Both the position numbers and the translations under genes were made by a program. This document shows, piece after piece, positions 8,841 to 16,251 of a stretch of 64,000 nt of DNA. Below the pieces are notes generated by a model, which was not told the origin of the DNA, did no database searches, and saw only the letters and a list, made by a program, of their open reading frames with translations. The stretch spans positions 1 through 64,000 of the forward strand of contig CALBWN010000060.1 of assembly GCA_937974295.1 (NCBI GenBank), in the 5' to 3' direction. The stretch comes from an uncultured Candidatus Saccharibacteria bacterium. Lineage in GTDB: Bacteria > Patescibacteriota > Saccharimonadia > Saccharimonadales > Saccharimonadaceae. How positions within the stretch are numbered: the stretch's first letter is position 1; the number at the start of each line of letters is the position of its first letter.

Positions 8841-9428
8841 ATGGCAGACAGACCTGCAAATACTACATCTCGCCCAAATGACCGGCGCAACCAGCGTGGT
8901 CGGGGCAGGGGTGGTCGCCGCGATGACCGGCGCAACCAGCGTGATGACACGCCAAAGGAATTTGAAGAAGTTGTTGTCAACATCGACCGCGTGGCGCGTG
9001 TCGTTAAGGGTGGCCGCCGCTTCCGCTTCAAGGCGCTGGTGGTGGTGGGCAACCGCAAGAATAAGGTTGGTGTTGGTGTGGCGAAGGGTGCCGATGTGCA
9101 GACTGCCATTGCCAAGGCAACCTCGGTCGCCAAGAAGCACCTCGTCGTTATTCCAGTGGTGAATGAGACCATCCCACACGAGATGGAAGTTAAGCTCAGT
9201 GGTGCGCGCGTGCTTATTAAGCCAGCTGCGCCTGGTACGGGTATCATCGCTGGTGGTGTGGTGCGTGCCGTCATTGGTGTGACGGGCATCCGCAACCTGC
9301 TCTCGAAGAGCCTGGGCAGCACCAACAAGGTAAACATCGCCTATGCTACGGTAGAAGCCCTGCGCAGCATGGTGCCGCGTGAGCAGTGGGTTGGCGTCAA
9401 GAAGCAACCTGCAAAGGAGGGCAAGTAG
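8841..9428 (+). CDS. rpsE: 30S ribosomal protein S5 with Arg-rich N-terminal extension
   Basis: 195 residues against about 165 usually. Residues 1 to about 38 are an added Arg/Asn/Gly-rich segment containing two copies of DRRNQR. The normal protein then begins (EFEEVVVNIDRVARVVKGGR) with the double-stranded RNA-binding S5 N-domain and the GTGIIAGGVVRAVIGVTGI signature. S5 works in decoding accuracy. The next base after its stop region begins rplO: there is no rpmD between them. Confidence 0.97.
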   Translation: MADRPANTTSRPNDRRNQRGRGRGGRRDDRRNQRDDTPKEFEEVVVNIDRVARVVKGGRRFRFKALVVVGNRKNKVGVGVAKGADVQTAIAKATSVAKKHLVVIPVVNETIPHEMEVKLSGARVLIKPAAPGTGIIAGGVVRAVIGVTGIRNLLSKSLGSTNKVNIAYATVEALRSMVPREQWVGVKKQPAKEGK

Positions 9429-9908
9429 ATGAAATACAACGAACTCCACATCGCAGCCAATAAAGATCGCAAGCGCGTTGGCCGTGGCATTGCCGCTGGT
9501 GGTGGCAAGACCGCTGGCCGTGGTACCAAGGGTCAAAACGCCCGTACTGGTAAGAAGCTGCGCCCAATGTTCCAGGGTGGGCAGAATGGTATTGCTACAG
9601 CAGTGCCAAAGGCACGTGGCTTTAAGAGCCTGCGCACCCCTGCTCAGGTGGTGTATAGCGACCATCTCAACAGCCTGTCGGGCACTGTTGATAACTTTGC
9701 GCTGTACGAAGCTGGGCTGATTGAGACGCCATTTCACAGCGTGAAGGTAATCACTCGTGGTGAACTGACTGCCAAGCTCGTGCTCCAGACGCAAGGTGCG
9801 TCGAAGAGTGTGGTAGCTGCGCTTGAGGCAGCTGGTGGCTCATTCGAAAAGACCGCTACGCCGCGCCAAACCTCACGCAAACAAGCCGAGGCAGAGGACG
9901 CCGCGTAA
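9429..9908 (+). CDS. rplO: 50S ribosomal protein L15
   Basis: 159 residues. The Gly-rich N-terminal RKRVGRGIAAGGGKTAGRGTKGQ-type region and KARGFKSL-like block are typical; the C-terminus ends in a short Lys/Glu/Ala tail. L15 is a late-assembly 23S binder. It directly abuts rpsE, so L30 is absent, and it is followed by a terminator where secY would normally continue the operon. Confidence 0.97.
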   Translation: MKYNELHIAANKDRKRVGRGIAAGGGKTAGRGTKGQNARTGKKLRPMFQGGQNGIATAVPKARGFKSLRTPAQVVYSDHLNSLSGTVDNFALYEAGLIETPFHSVKVITRGELTAKLVLQTQGASKSVVAALEAAGGSFEKTATPRQTSRKQAEAEDAA

Positions 9909-9931
9909 GAAGCATTTTTGCCGACACAACG

Positions 9932-9963
9932 ACAAAGCACCTCTCGTCCAAGAGGTGCTTTGT
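9932..9963 (+). terminator. Terminator after rplO
   Basis: Perfect inverted repeat ACAAAGCACCTCT / AGAGGTGCTTTGT with a six-base loop. Its symmetry may also serve transcripts arriving on the minus strand from the small ORFs at 10003-10328. Confidence 0.85.
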
Positions 9964-10002
9964 TCCTGAGGAGACGCTTCGTATAGACGCGCGCTCAAAA
10001 AT

Positions 10003-10140
10003 TTATCTATACGCTATAGGATGAACCAAAAAATAACTACACACTCTGGTGTAGCTGATTGTAGCCAGGCAAGAAACATCGTGACGCATGTGCCAGTATT
10101 GTACTGGATTAGCGTAACACCAACGATTATACTTGCCCAT
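10003..10140 (-). CDS. Small ORF, 45 codons, second of a tandem pair
   Basis: Starts MGKYNRWCYANP on the minus strand with AAGGAG six bases before the ATG, so the start chosen is 10140 and not the longer in-frame extension. It is rich in Tyr, Trp, Cys and His and has no recognised family. It lies about 110 bases downstream of the Trp-rich micropeptide ORF at 10248-10328 and could share its transcript, ending at the rplO terminator. Whether it is translated is uncertain; the C-terminal half looks less protein-like. Confidence 0.35.
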   Translation of the reverse strand: MGKYNRWCYANPVQYWHMRHDVSCLATISYTRVCSYFLVHPIAYR

Positions 10141-10247
10141 CCTTGTCTCCTTGTGTTGTGTGGTTTCTACTATATGGTTGTAGCTCCCCCTCTTAGAGGT
10201 ATGTAGCCCAATAAGGGTGTAGCACACACAGGGTTTTCCTCATCGTG

Positions 10248-10328
10248 CTATCGAGGCCACTTGACTAGAGGCCACTCGGGTAGATCCCACCAGCCCCAGT
10301 CGTACTGAATTGGTTTGCCTGTTGGCAT
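10248..10328 (-). CDS. Trp-rich micropeptide, 26 residues
   Basis: Begins MPTGKPIQYD and has five Trp in its last 17 residues, including GWWD and two back-to-back copies of an L-x-x-W-P unit (LPEWP, LVKWP) before a final Arg and TAG. Expression signals are unusually complete: TTGCAG, 17 bases, TACAAT, then AGGAGG nine bases before ATG. No signal peptide or membrane segment. A Trp-codon leader peptide is one possibility, but no tryptophan gene follows; a regulatory, antimicrobial or partner-binding peptide are others. Too short for confident family assignment; the call rests on the signals. Confidence 0.6.
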   Translation of the reverse strand: MPTGKPIQYDWGWWDLPEWPLVKWPR

Positions 10329-10353
10329 AGTATATTTCCTCCTTTCTACTTGT

Positions 10354-10382
10354 ATTGTAACAACGATTTGCTTTCACTGCAA
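10354..10382 (-). promoter_or_regulatory. Promoter of the Trp-rich micropeptide
   Basis: Minus strand TTGCAG (10377-10382), 17-base spacer, TACAAT (10354-10359). The predicted start lies a few bases before AGGAGG (10338-10343). It is separated from the upstream minus-strand gene by the terminator at 10408-10438. Confidence 0.7.
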
Positions 10383-10407
10383 ATTTCGTACAATAAACAG
10401 AGGTCAC

Positions 10408-10438
10408 AAAAAAGAGCCAGTGTTATGCTGGCTCTTTT
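10408..10438 (-). terminator. Terminator of the DUF5684 gene
   Basis: On the minus strand AAAGAGCCAGC / ACTGGCTCTTT followed by a T run, 20 bases after the stop codon of the gene ending at 10460. Confidence 0.9.
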
Positions 10439-10459
10439 GCTTAGTGATGTGTTGGGGCT

Positions 10460-10930
10460 TTAGGCCTGCGGTGGCTGCTGTGGTGGATAGTATGGTGCAG
10501 GCTGAGGTGCAACCGGCCCAAGATACTGGCTAGAGCCAAAGCCGAGCATTGGGTATGCAATAACTGGGAAGAATAGCATCAGCACGCCAAAGCCAGTTGA
10601 TTTGCCAAAGGACTTCGCCAGCTCGAGCGTCGACACAACAGCGACATACAGGTTGACGAAAGGTACAAACAACAGCAACACCCACCACTCAGGCCGACCG
10701 ATGATCTGCATGAGCACAACGGTATTGTAGATAGGGATAAGGGCAGCCCAGCCTGGCTTGCCAGCTTTGGTGAATATTCGCCACATCGAGGCAAGCACGA
10801 CGGCCATCACGGCAAAGCTCAGGATGAGCATAATAATAACCATCACCCACACTAGTGGGTCGAGGGGGCTGCTGGCCACCGTCGTGTATGGTGGGGCTGA
10901 AGAATAACTGGAGGAATAATCGTATGTCAT
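10460..10930 (-). CDS. DUF5684-type membrane protein
   Basis: 156 residues. Tyr/Ser-rich head, then a membrane core of about three helices (VWVMVIIMLILSFAVMAVVL; a second around WWVLLLFVPFVNLYVAVV; a third near GFGVLMLFFPVIAYPMLGFG) and a Pro/Gln-rich tail (APYYPPQQPPQA). The pattern IFTKAGKPGWAALIPIYN between helices 1 and 2 is the hallmark of the DUF5684 family, whose function is unknown. Monocistronic, with its own terminator. Confidence 0.8.
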   Translation of the reverse strand: MTYDYSSSYSSAPPYTTVASSPLDPLVWVMVIIMLILSFAVMAVVLASMWRIFTKAGKPGWAALIPIYNTVVLMQIIGRPEWWVLLLFVPFVNLYVAVVSTLELAKSFGKSTGFGVLMLFFPVIAYPMLGFGSSQYLGPVAPQPAPYYPPQQPPQA

Positions 10931-11014
10931 ACTACTCCATAATGATCTAAAGTTAATGAATACTACACGTTATAACAGACAGGGTAGAGTGTGGCAAATA
11001 ATGGATAAATGCGG

Positions 11015-11020
11015 TATACT
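11015..11020 (+). promoter_or_regulatory. Leaderless -10 box for the 11029 gene
   Basis: GCGGTATACT ends eight bases before the ATG. Confidence 0.55.
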
Positions 11021-11028
11021 GCCATAAT

Positions 11029-11784
11029 ATGGCAGAAAAGCACAAGGCGCTGGATAGCTATACAGACGGGATTATGGGCTGGACGTATGGTGCGCGGTAT
11101 CGGGCTGATGGTATTGTGGTACCAGCACAAGCAGTGCCGGTGTCGTTCGAGATGGGGCTCGGCAGGCAGCTGCCTCCTGACGCAGTGGTGGATTATGCTC
11201 CGGCAGTAGTACACGAAGCGGCTACAGCTGCTGGAGTGCCGGCCGATCGGTGGGATGATGTGAGCATAGTGATTGCTCAACCCCAAGACAGCGCGCACCT
11301 TGCGCCCGGTCTTCATGGGTATACAACACCTCTGCAGGATGGAGCAGCTATTGCGGTGCGATACAATACCGCACCAGAGAAAATGACGGAGATTGTAGCT
11401 CATGAGTTATATCATGCGGGTAAACGCCTTGTGGGTGCGCCATCGCCACTTGATTCGCCGTATTATAACCTTGGCACGCATGCAATGCAGTGGGCGCAGC
11501 ACCATCGCTGGGCTATTGCAGCAGGAGCAGTCGGAACTATGGTCGCTCAAGAGATGGCTGCGGGGGCTGAGCAGGCGGTACCGCTCGAGACAGTCGCAAC
11601 GCTTGGCTTATATGGTGTGATGCTCGCAGGCGGTGGTATCATCCTTGCTGCAGCGGGTAACGTGTGCAATAAAGAAGAATGGCAGGCTCGTCGCGCAGGT
11701 CGGCGCTTTCGACGCAAGCGAGGGGACGTGGCACCGGCTGTGTGGAGTGAGCGCAAGCACCACGCGCGTGAAGATATCGATTAA
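11029..11784 (+). CDS. HExxH-containing membrane protein, putative metallopeptidase
   Basis: 251 residues. A soluble N-terminal domain carries HELYH at residues 125-129, preceded by KMTEIVA, the usual helix of gluzincin-type zinc peptidases. Two hydrophobic segments follow (about 160-180 and 190-212), then a strongly basic tail (RRAGRRFRRKRG). Zn binding by the two His and catalysis by the Glu are inferred from the motif alone; the third ligand cannot be assigned. Start ATG chosen because a -10 box sits eight bases upstream. Stands alone between convergent prfA and the DUF5684 gene. Family not recognised. Confidence 0.7.
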   Translation: MAEKHKALDSYTDGIMGWTYGARYRADGIVVPAQAVPVSFEMGLGRQLPPDAVVDYAPAVVHEAATAAGVPADRWDDVSIVIAQPQDSAHLAPGLHGYTTPLQDGAAIAVRYNTAPEKMTEIVAHELYHAGKRLVGAPSPLDSPYYNLGTHAMQWAQHHRWAIAAGAVGTMVAQEMAAGAEQAVPLETVATLGLYGVMLAGGGIILAAAGNVCNKEEWQARRAGRRFRRKRGDVAPAVWSERKHHAREDID

Positions 11785-11915
11785 TACCATCTTATCTTTC
11801 TTTGCCTCTCTATAATCTTTCCTCTGTTTTTTGTTTCTACGTTCGCAGACGGCGAATAGTAGATTCGCTATAGCGGAAGAAGTAGAGATGACAAACAAGA
11901 ATAGCAGGCGAAGTG

Positions 11916-12986
11916 TTACTGCTCCGCCCCTTGAGCCTTTAGTTCGCGCTCGTAGCTTTGGAGGCGCTCGATGATGTCGTCGATATCGCCACCGAGGGCA
12001 GCGGGGATGTTGCTGCGGCTGTAGCGGATGCGGTGGTCGGTGATGCGATCTTGGGGGAAGTTGTAGGTACGGATCTTTTCGCTGCGGTCGCCGGTGCCCA
12101 CTAGAGCGCGGCGTTCGGCGGTAAGCTTGGCGTTTTCTTCATCAATCTTGCGCTGGAGGAGGCGCGAGCGCAGGACGCTCATAGCCTTCTCGCGGTTTTT
12201 GATCTGTGATTTCTCATCTTGGTTGGTGACGATCATACCAGTGGGGAGGTGGGTGATGCGCACGGCTGAGTCGGTTGTATTGACGCTCTGCCCACCGTGG
12301 CCGCTCGAGCGGTAGATATCGATGCGGAGGTCATTGGGATTGATGGTAATGTCTGTCTCTTCTGCCTCGGGCAAGACTGCTACTGTGGCGGTGCTGGTGT
12401 GGATGCGCCCCTGGCTCTCGGTAACGGGCACACGCTGGACGCGGTGCACACCACCCTCGAACTTGAGCTTGGCGTAGGGTGCATCGCCCGAAATCTTGAA
12501 GATGACTTCTTTGTACCCACCAGAGTCGTTGGCGGACTCGCTAAGCAGCTCGGTGCGGTAACCATGCGCCTCACACCAGCGCAGATACATGCGGTAGAGC
12601 TCGGCCGCAAAGAGCGAGGCTTCGTCACCACCCGCGCCAGCCCGAATCTCCATGATGATATTCTTCTCGTCATTAGGGTCTTTAGGGGTGAGGAGGACGA
12701 AGAGCTCGTCGTCTAGCTGGGCAATGGTGGCTTCGTCTTCGGGAATCTCGAGCTTGGCGAGCTCGGCGAGCTCATCGTTGCCCTGAGCGAGCTGACGCGC
12801 CTCGGCCAGCTGCTGCTCCACGGTAGCGCGCTTGGTAGCAGTAGCAATGATGGTTTCGAGTTCCGCAAAGCGCTTATTCTTGGCGGTAAAATCGGGTGCA
12901 CTATACGCATCGGGCTGGGCAAGAAACTGCTCCAGCGCAGCGCGCTCAGCCGTCAGGGTAGCGATATCGAGAGAAATTTTGGGCAT
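11916..12986 (-). CDS. prfA: Peptide chain release factor 1
   Basis: 356 residues, full length. Reads UAA and UAG and triggers peptide release. The GGQ loop ([19 protein letters not shown]) lies near residue 230, with the family's [20 protein letters not shown] upstream. The codon-recognition region falls in the PxT-type segment near 185 ([12 protein letters not shown]). A -10 TATAAT nine bases before the ATG suggests a leaderless message. RF2 is also present at 51960, so both release factors are kept. Confidence 0.97.
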   Translation of the reverse strand: MPKISLDIATLTAERAALEQFLAQPDAYSAPDFTAKNKRFAELETIIATATKRATVEQQLAEARQLAQGNDELAELAKLEIPEDEATIAQLDDELFVLLTPKDPNDEKNIIMEIRAGAGGDEASLFAAELYRMYLRWCEAHGYRTELLSESANDSGGYKEVIFKISGDAPYAKLKFEGGVHRVQRVPVTESQGRIHTSTATVAVLPEAEETDITINPNDLRIDIYRSSGHGGQSVNTTDSAVRITHLPTGMIVTNQDEKSQIKNREKAMSVLRSRLLQRKIDEENAKLTAERRALVGTGDRSEKIRTYNFPQDRITDHRIRYSRSNIPAALGGDIDDIIERLQSYERELKAQGAEQ

Positions 12987-12995
12987 ATACTAATG

Positions 12996-13001
12996 ATTAT
13001 A
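12996..13001 (-). promoter_or_regulatory. -10 box of prfA
   Basis: Minus-strand TGGTATAAT, nine bases from the ATG. A run of seven C lies four bases upstream within the -35/-10 spacer. Confidence 0.6.
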
Positions 13002-13159
13002 CCACGGGGGGGTGACTCTTGAGCTATTGGATATCCTGAAGTTGCAGAGTAACTACCAGCTCTATACGATCGCCTACCACTCCGTCGCTTTGGTAGAAAA
13101 GAGAATATGTGTGAGGATTCAGATATTTTTGCTTGTACATGCAATTATTGCATAATAGC

Positions 13160-13208
13160 TTGACAAATTAAGAGAGAGAGAGAGTACCTTATATGGTATT
13201 AGTATAAT
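13160..13208 (+). promoter_or_regulatory. Promoter region with (AG)7 repeat
   Basis: TTGACA at 13160-13165 is followed by seven AG repeats (13171-13184) and TACCTT at 13185-13190, a 19-base spacer. A second -10 candidate, TATAAT, lies at 13203-13208. Gain or loss of AG units would alter the spacer by two bases. Confidence 0.45.
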
Positions 13209-13234
13209 GTGAACAAAAATCAGGAGCAAAAGCG

Positions 13235-14572
13235 ATGAACAAAGGCGAGCAGTCATCAGTGATGAAATATTATAATACGAAGCATCTCACGGAGCAAGCC
13301 TATGATAGGAGTGGGCAAGAACGCATGGCAGGTGAGCTGCAAACAGCGCTTGCTCAGCCAGACAGCACAGAGGTGTACAGTATAAATACATTGGTATTGG
13401 GTGATGACAGTTTTCTTGATCGGTTCAGGATTTGTTTTGGCTGTAGCTTTGCAGACTACACGTTAGCTAAGGAAAAGACGTTTCCGTCGCCAGTAGAGGT
13501 AACGGCTCAGTTCTTTGCGCCCCATGACAGTACTATTCATGAAGCAGATGGTATACCAGTAGAAATGCATACGGCTGTAGTAGCGTTTGATACCTTTGAT
13601 GAGAACCAGACGAATGATAACGGAGAGCGTCAGAAGAACGGTACAGTGCTACTCTTTAAACTCTCGGCAAATATGATTGGCGAAGCGCAGCCAGCGCCTA
13701 CCATGAAAGACTTTGCCTGGGACAAGAACTGTGCAACTGGTGCAGTAGTGGGAGAGGATGGTGTGAGGTTCTTCCGTTTGACGCACAGCGAGGATGAGCG
13801 TGTGGCGGCCGAAGTGCGCCGCAAGGATTCGACTGAGGAGAGTGGCCATACAGTAGACGCGCAAGTGGTCGAGAAAAAACGGTCTCTCCCAATGATTGAA
13901 AAAATTGACCCAGCAAGTGATGAAGCACTGCAGCTCAAAATGGAGCTCGAAACATTTATTGCATCGCGAAAGGGAATAGACCAACCATCAGAGGATGAAG
14001 CAACATCTGCCCAAGAACCTACGGTTGAAATAGTAGAGACTAACGAGGTTCATGAGCTGCACGAAAAAGCACGCAGCGTTATGGCGGCGATCTTGGACAA
14101 GATGCAAGAGTATGCCACAGAAGAAGCAGGCGAAATAACGCGCCCAAGTATCCTTGAAGATTATCTGCTTGAGGGCACTGATGACCCAGCGATGAGTGTG
14201 AAGATTATTCGAGATGGCGGCAACTGCTTTGTTGCAACACGTGAGCAGGGCGAGCCGCAAGTTGGGGTGCGCCGCGAGCACATCGGTGGTGCAACGAATA
14301 ACCCAAACCATAGTGATATCAGAACCGTCTTGCAGGGCGGTACCATACGGAGAACTGAGTATGTATGGCAAGGCCCTGATGCGGGTAACTATGAGCACAC
14401 CTGGACACTAGAGGACAACCCAGAGCAGTTTTATGCTGAACTGCGTAAAATGCACGATATTATAACGGCAGACGTTGCTGAGGCGCAGACGAAAAAAGGC
14501 TTAGCAGGACGATTGGGCGGGACAGTGCTGCGACTACGGAAGCGGAGCTATAGACCTATTCGAGGGAAGTAG
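13235..14572 (+). CDS. Uncharacterised 445-residue protein
   Basis: No family recognised. Hydrophilic, no membrane segment. An N-terminal beta-rich domain (about 30-190) includes a possible sheet core (GTVLLFKLSANMIG); a Glu-rich linker follows (about 190-290), then a second domain with SVKIIRDGGNCFVATRE and a very basic end (LRKRSYRPIRGK). The start has CAGGAG eight bases upstream. Its promoter region carries an AG dinucleotide repeat. The gene is more AT-rich than its neighbours and is followed 70 bases later by another unknown in the same direction. Confidence 0.75.
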   Translation: MNKGEQSSVMKYYNTKHLTEQAYDRSGQERMAGELQTALAQPDSTEVYSINTLVLGDDSFLDRFRICFGCSFADYTLAKEKTFPSPVEVTAQFFAPHDSTIHEADGIPVEMHTAVVAFDTFDENQTNDNGERQKNGTVLLFKLSANMIGEAQPAPTMKDFAWDKNCATGAVVGEDGVRFFRLTHSEDERVAAEVRRKDSTEESGHTVDAQVVEKKRSLPMIEKIDPASDEALQLKMELETFIASRKGIDQPSEDEATSAQEPTVEIVETNEVHELHEKARSVMAAILDKMQEYATEEAGEITRPSILEDYLLEGTDDPAMSVKIIRDGGNCFVATREQGEPQVGVRREHIGGATNNPNHSDIRTVLQGGTIRRTEYVWQGPDAGNYEHTWTLEDNPEQFYAELRKMHDIITADVAEAQTKKGLAGRLGGTVLRLRKRSYRPIRGK

Positions 14573-14644
14573 CACCTCCATACACATGATAAAAGTATAA
14601 ACAATTATATAGCAACATTATCACTCAAGCGACATTTCAGCGAT

Positions 14645-15577
14645 ATGACAGAAAAAATTAGCAATAGACGTGAGCAGCTACAGCAAAAACCATCTCAAGA
14701 GATAATACGTACTCACGAGATATCATGGCATGCCCTGCGTGGCTATGACTTTGCCGGGCTCGAATCGATCCTCCAGTCCGGCTTAGAGCCTGCTGATAAC
14801 CAGCAAGCTCATTGTGTGTGTTTGTCTGTTGCACCTGTCGCTGCGTGGTTGGCTGATAGGCCAGCTAATTCGTTTTATACCTACACACTTCAAAATGGGA
14901 TTAGCCTTGCAATTGATACAAGGCATAAACGCCCAACGGGCGACTATGGCGGCTTTTTGGACGAGATAAGGGTGAGCCATGTGCAGCCAGATAAAATTGC
15001 TGGAATTATGTTGCCAGACCAAGCGCTGAGCCAACCACTTGTAGATATGACAACCCAGAGTGAGCCCAGGAAACCCCAGCAAGCAGAGAGCTATATTCGT
15101 CGTACGGCAAGACATGTGCAAGCCTTGGGTGCAACGATAGGCGAGGCAGACCAAGCGTATTTGCAAGAAGCTATCGAATTGTCTCGTGATGGAAAGCCTT
15201 TTTCTCGTGAGCAGAATGATGCTATCCAAGCAATGTTTATGAATTATTACTCGCAATGTTTGGAGCAGTTAGGTTTGGAGCCGACCGTAGGAGAGATGAT
15301 ACAGCTTGTTTTTGCAAGAGCAAACAAAACTCTTGATGTTTATGGCTGGACGGAGGAGCAGAAGCAGGAAATTGGCCTAAGAAATGTTCAGGAGTCTGTG
15401 CAAAAAGTTGGTGCTTGTGCTTTGGGTGGCAGCAGTATGTTTGGGAGTGATTATGGTAGGCCCCTAAGAGCTATTGGAGGAATTGATGAATTAGTAAATT
15501 ATGGGGAAAACCGAGCACTTACCTCTAGTGATCTATACTTGTTGCGTCAGCGTCCTGTGAAGAAGCGTCGTCATTGA
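14645..15577 (+). CDS. Uncharacterised 310-residue protein with ART-like pattern
   Basis: Residues about 25-125 show an order seen in ADP-ribosyltransferase and RNA-phosphotransferase folds: a His-containing strand (EISWHALRGYDF), a helix with LESILQSGLEP, a strand with CVCLSVAP, and DEIRVSHVQPDKIAGIMLP. This is an inference from pattern only; no invariant catalytic triad can be assigned. The C-terminal half is helical and ends with a basic tail. No Shine-Dalgarno sequence is evident. It follows the 445-residue unknown in the same orientation. Confidence 0.65.
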   Translation: MTEKISNRREQLQQKPSQEIIRTHEISWHALRGYDFAGLESILQSGLEPADNQQAHCVCLSVAPVAAWLADRPANSFYTYTLQNGISLAIDTRHKRPTGDYGGFLDEIRVSHVQPDKIAGIMLPDQALSQPLVDMTTQSEPRKPQQAESYIRRTARHVQALGATIGEADQAYLQEAIELSRDGKPFSREQNDAIQAMFMNYYSQCLEQLGLEPTVGEMIQLVFARANKTLDVYGWTEEQKQEIGLRNVQESVQKVGACALGGSSMFGSDYGRPLRAIGGIDELVNYGENRALTSSDLYLLRQRPVKKRRH

Positions 15578-15717
15578 TTACGCGCGAGCCGCCTTTTGTA
15601 TTCGCTATTTCATCGTTATACTCCTGCAGATAGGCAACTACACGCTTGATACGTAGAGGATCAGCTTGGGGAGGCTTATTTCTGTTTGTTAATCTAATAA
15701 CAGCGGAGAAAAGATGA

Positions 15718-15748
15718 AATAAAAAGCACCTTCTCTAGAGAAGGTGCT
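15718..15748 (-). terminator. Terminator of rpmE2
   Basis: Minus-strand AGCACCTTCTC / GAGAAGGTGCT with a T run, 25 bases past the stop. It also lies downstream of the 310-residue unknown on the other strand. Confidence 0.9.
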
Positions 15749-15773
15749 GTATGCTGAGCCTGCGTATAGGCTG

Positions 15774-16130
15774 TTACGCAGCCTTGGCGAAATCGTCTTT
15801 GCCAGCACTTGCTTGAGCGGCTTTGGCAGCCTTTTTGGCATTCTGCTTCTTGGCTTTGTTGGCCAGAGCGGCGCGGCGTGCCTCGGCAGCTTTGCGGCGT
15901 GCCTCGAAGCGATCGACCCGGCCCTCGGTGTCGATAATCTTCTCCTCACCAGTGAAGAATGGGTGAGACTTGCTGGAGATATGGACCTTGACGAGTGGAT
16001 ACTCGTTGCCATCCTCCCAGGTGATGGTGTCGTCGGTAGCGACCGTCGACTGCGTCAAAAACGCAAAGCCCGCCTGATCATCGCTAAATACGACAGGGCG
16101 GTAGGTTTGTGGGTGAATACTGCTTTTCAT
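15774..16130 (-). CDS. rpmE2: 50S ribosomal protein L31, type B
   Basis: 118 residues from the ATG at 16130 ([15 protein letters not shown]). A longer in-frame ORF exists but its extra codons overlap the -10 box, so the shorter start is preferred. The zinc-binding cysteines of type A are missing and FAFLTQSTV plus the [20 protein letters not shown] block mark type B. An Ala/Lys-rich tail of about 45 residues follows the L31 fold. L31 bridges the two subunits at the central protuberance. Confidence 0.93.
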   Translation of the reverse strand: MKSSIHPQTYRPVVFSDDQAGFAFLTQSTVATDDTITWEDGNEYPLVKVHISSKSHPFFTGEEKIIDTEGRVDRFEARRKAAEARRAALANKAKKQNAKKAAKAAQASAGKDDFAKAA

Positions 16131-16139
16131 AACCGCTAT

Positions 16140-16145
16140 ATTGTA
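16140..16145 (-). promoter_or_regulatory. Extended -10 of rpmE2
   Basis: Minus-strand TGCTACAAT, nine bases from the ATG; decides the start codon. Confidence 0.6.
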
Positions 16146-16251
16146 GCAGAGAGGGTGGGGGGTTGTCAAAGCAATGCCTTGATAGCCATAAAACTAAGCT
16201 ATTCTGTTGAGAAAGTGGTATTATATCAGTATCAGATAAGGAGAATAGTAT

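Noticed and set aside
8500..9800. Very long minus-strand ORFs opposite rplR-rpsE-rplO
   Set aside because: Shadows of the strongly biased codons in the ribosomal genes.
13003..13015. Seven-C run before the prfA -10 as a phase-variation switch
   Set aside because: prfA is essential, and the -35 is weak, so a switch here is unlikely; noted only as a tract.
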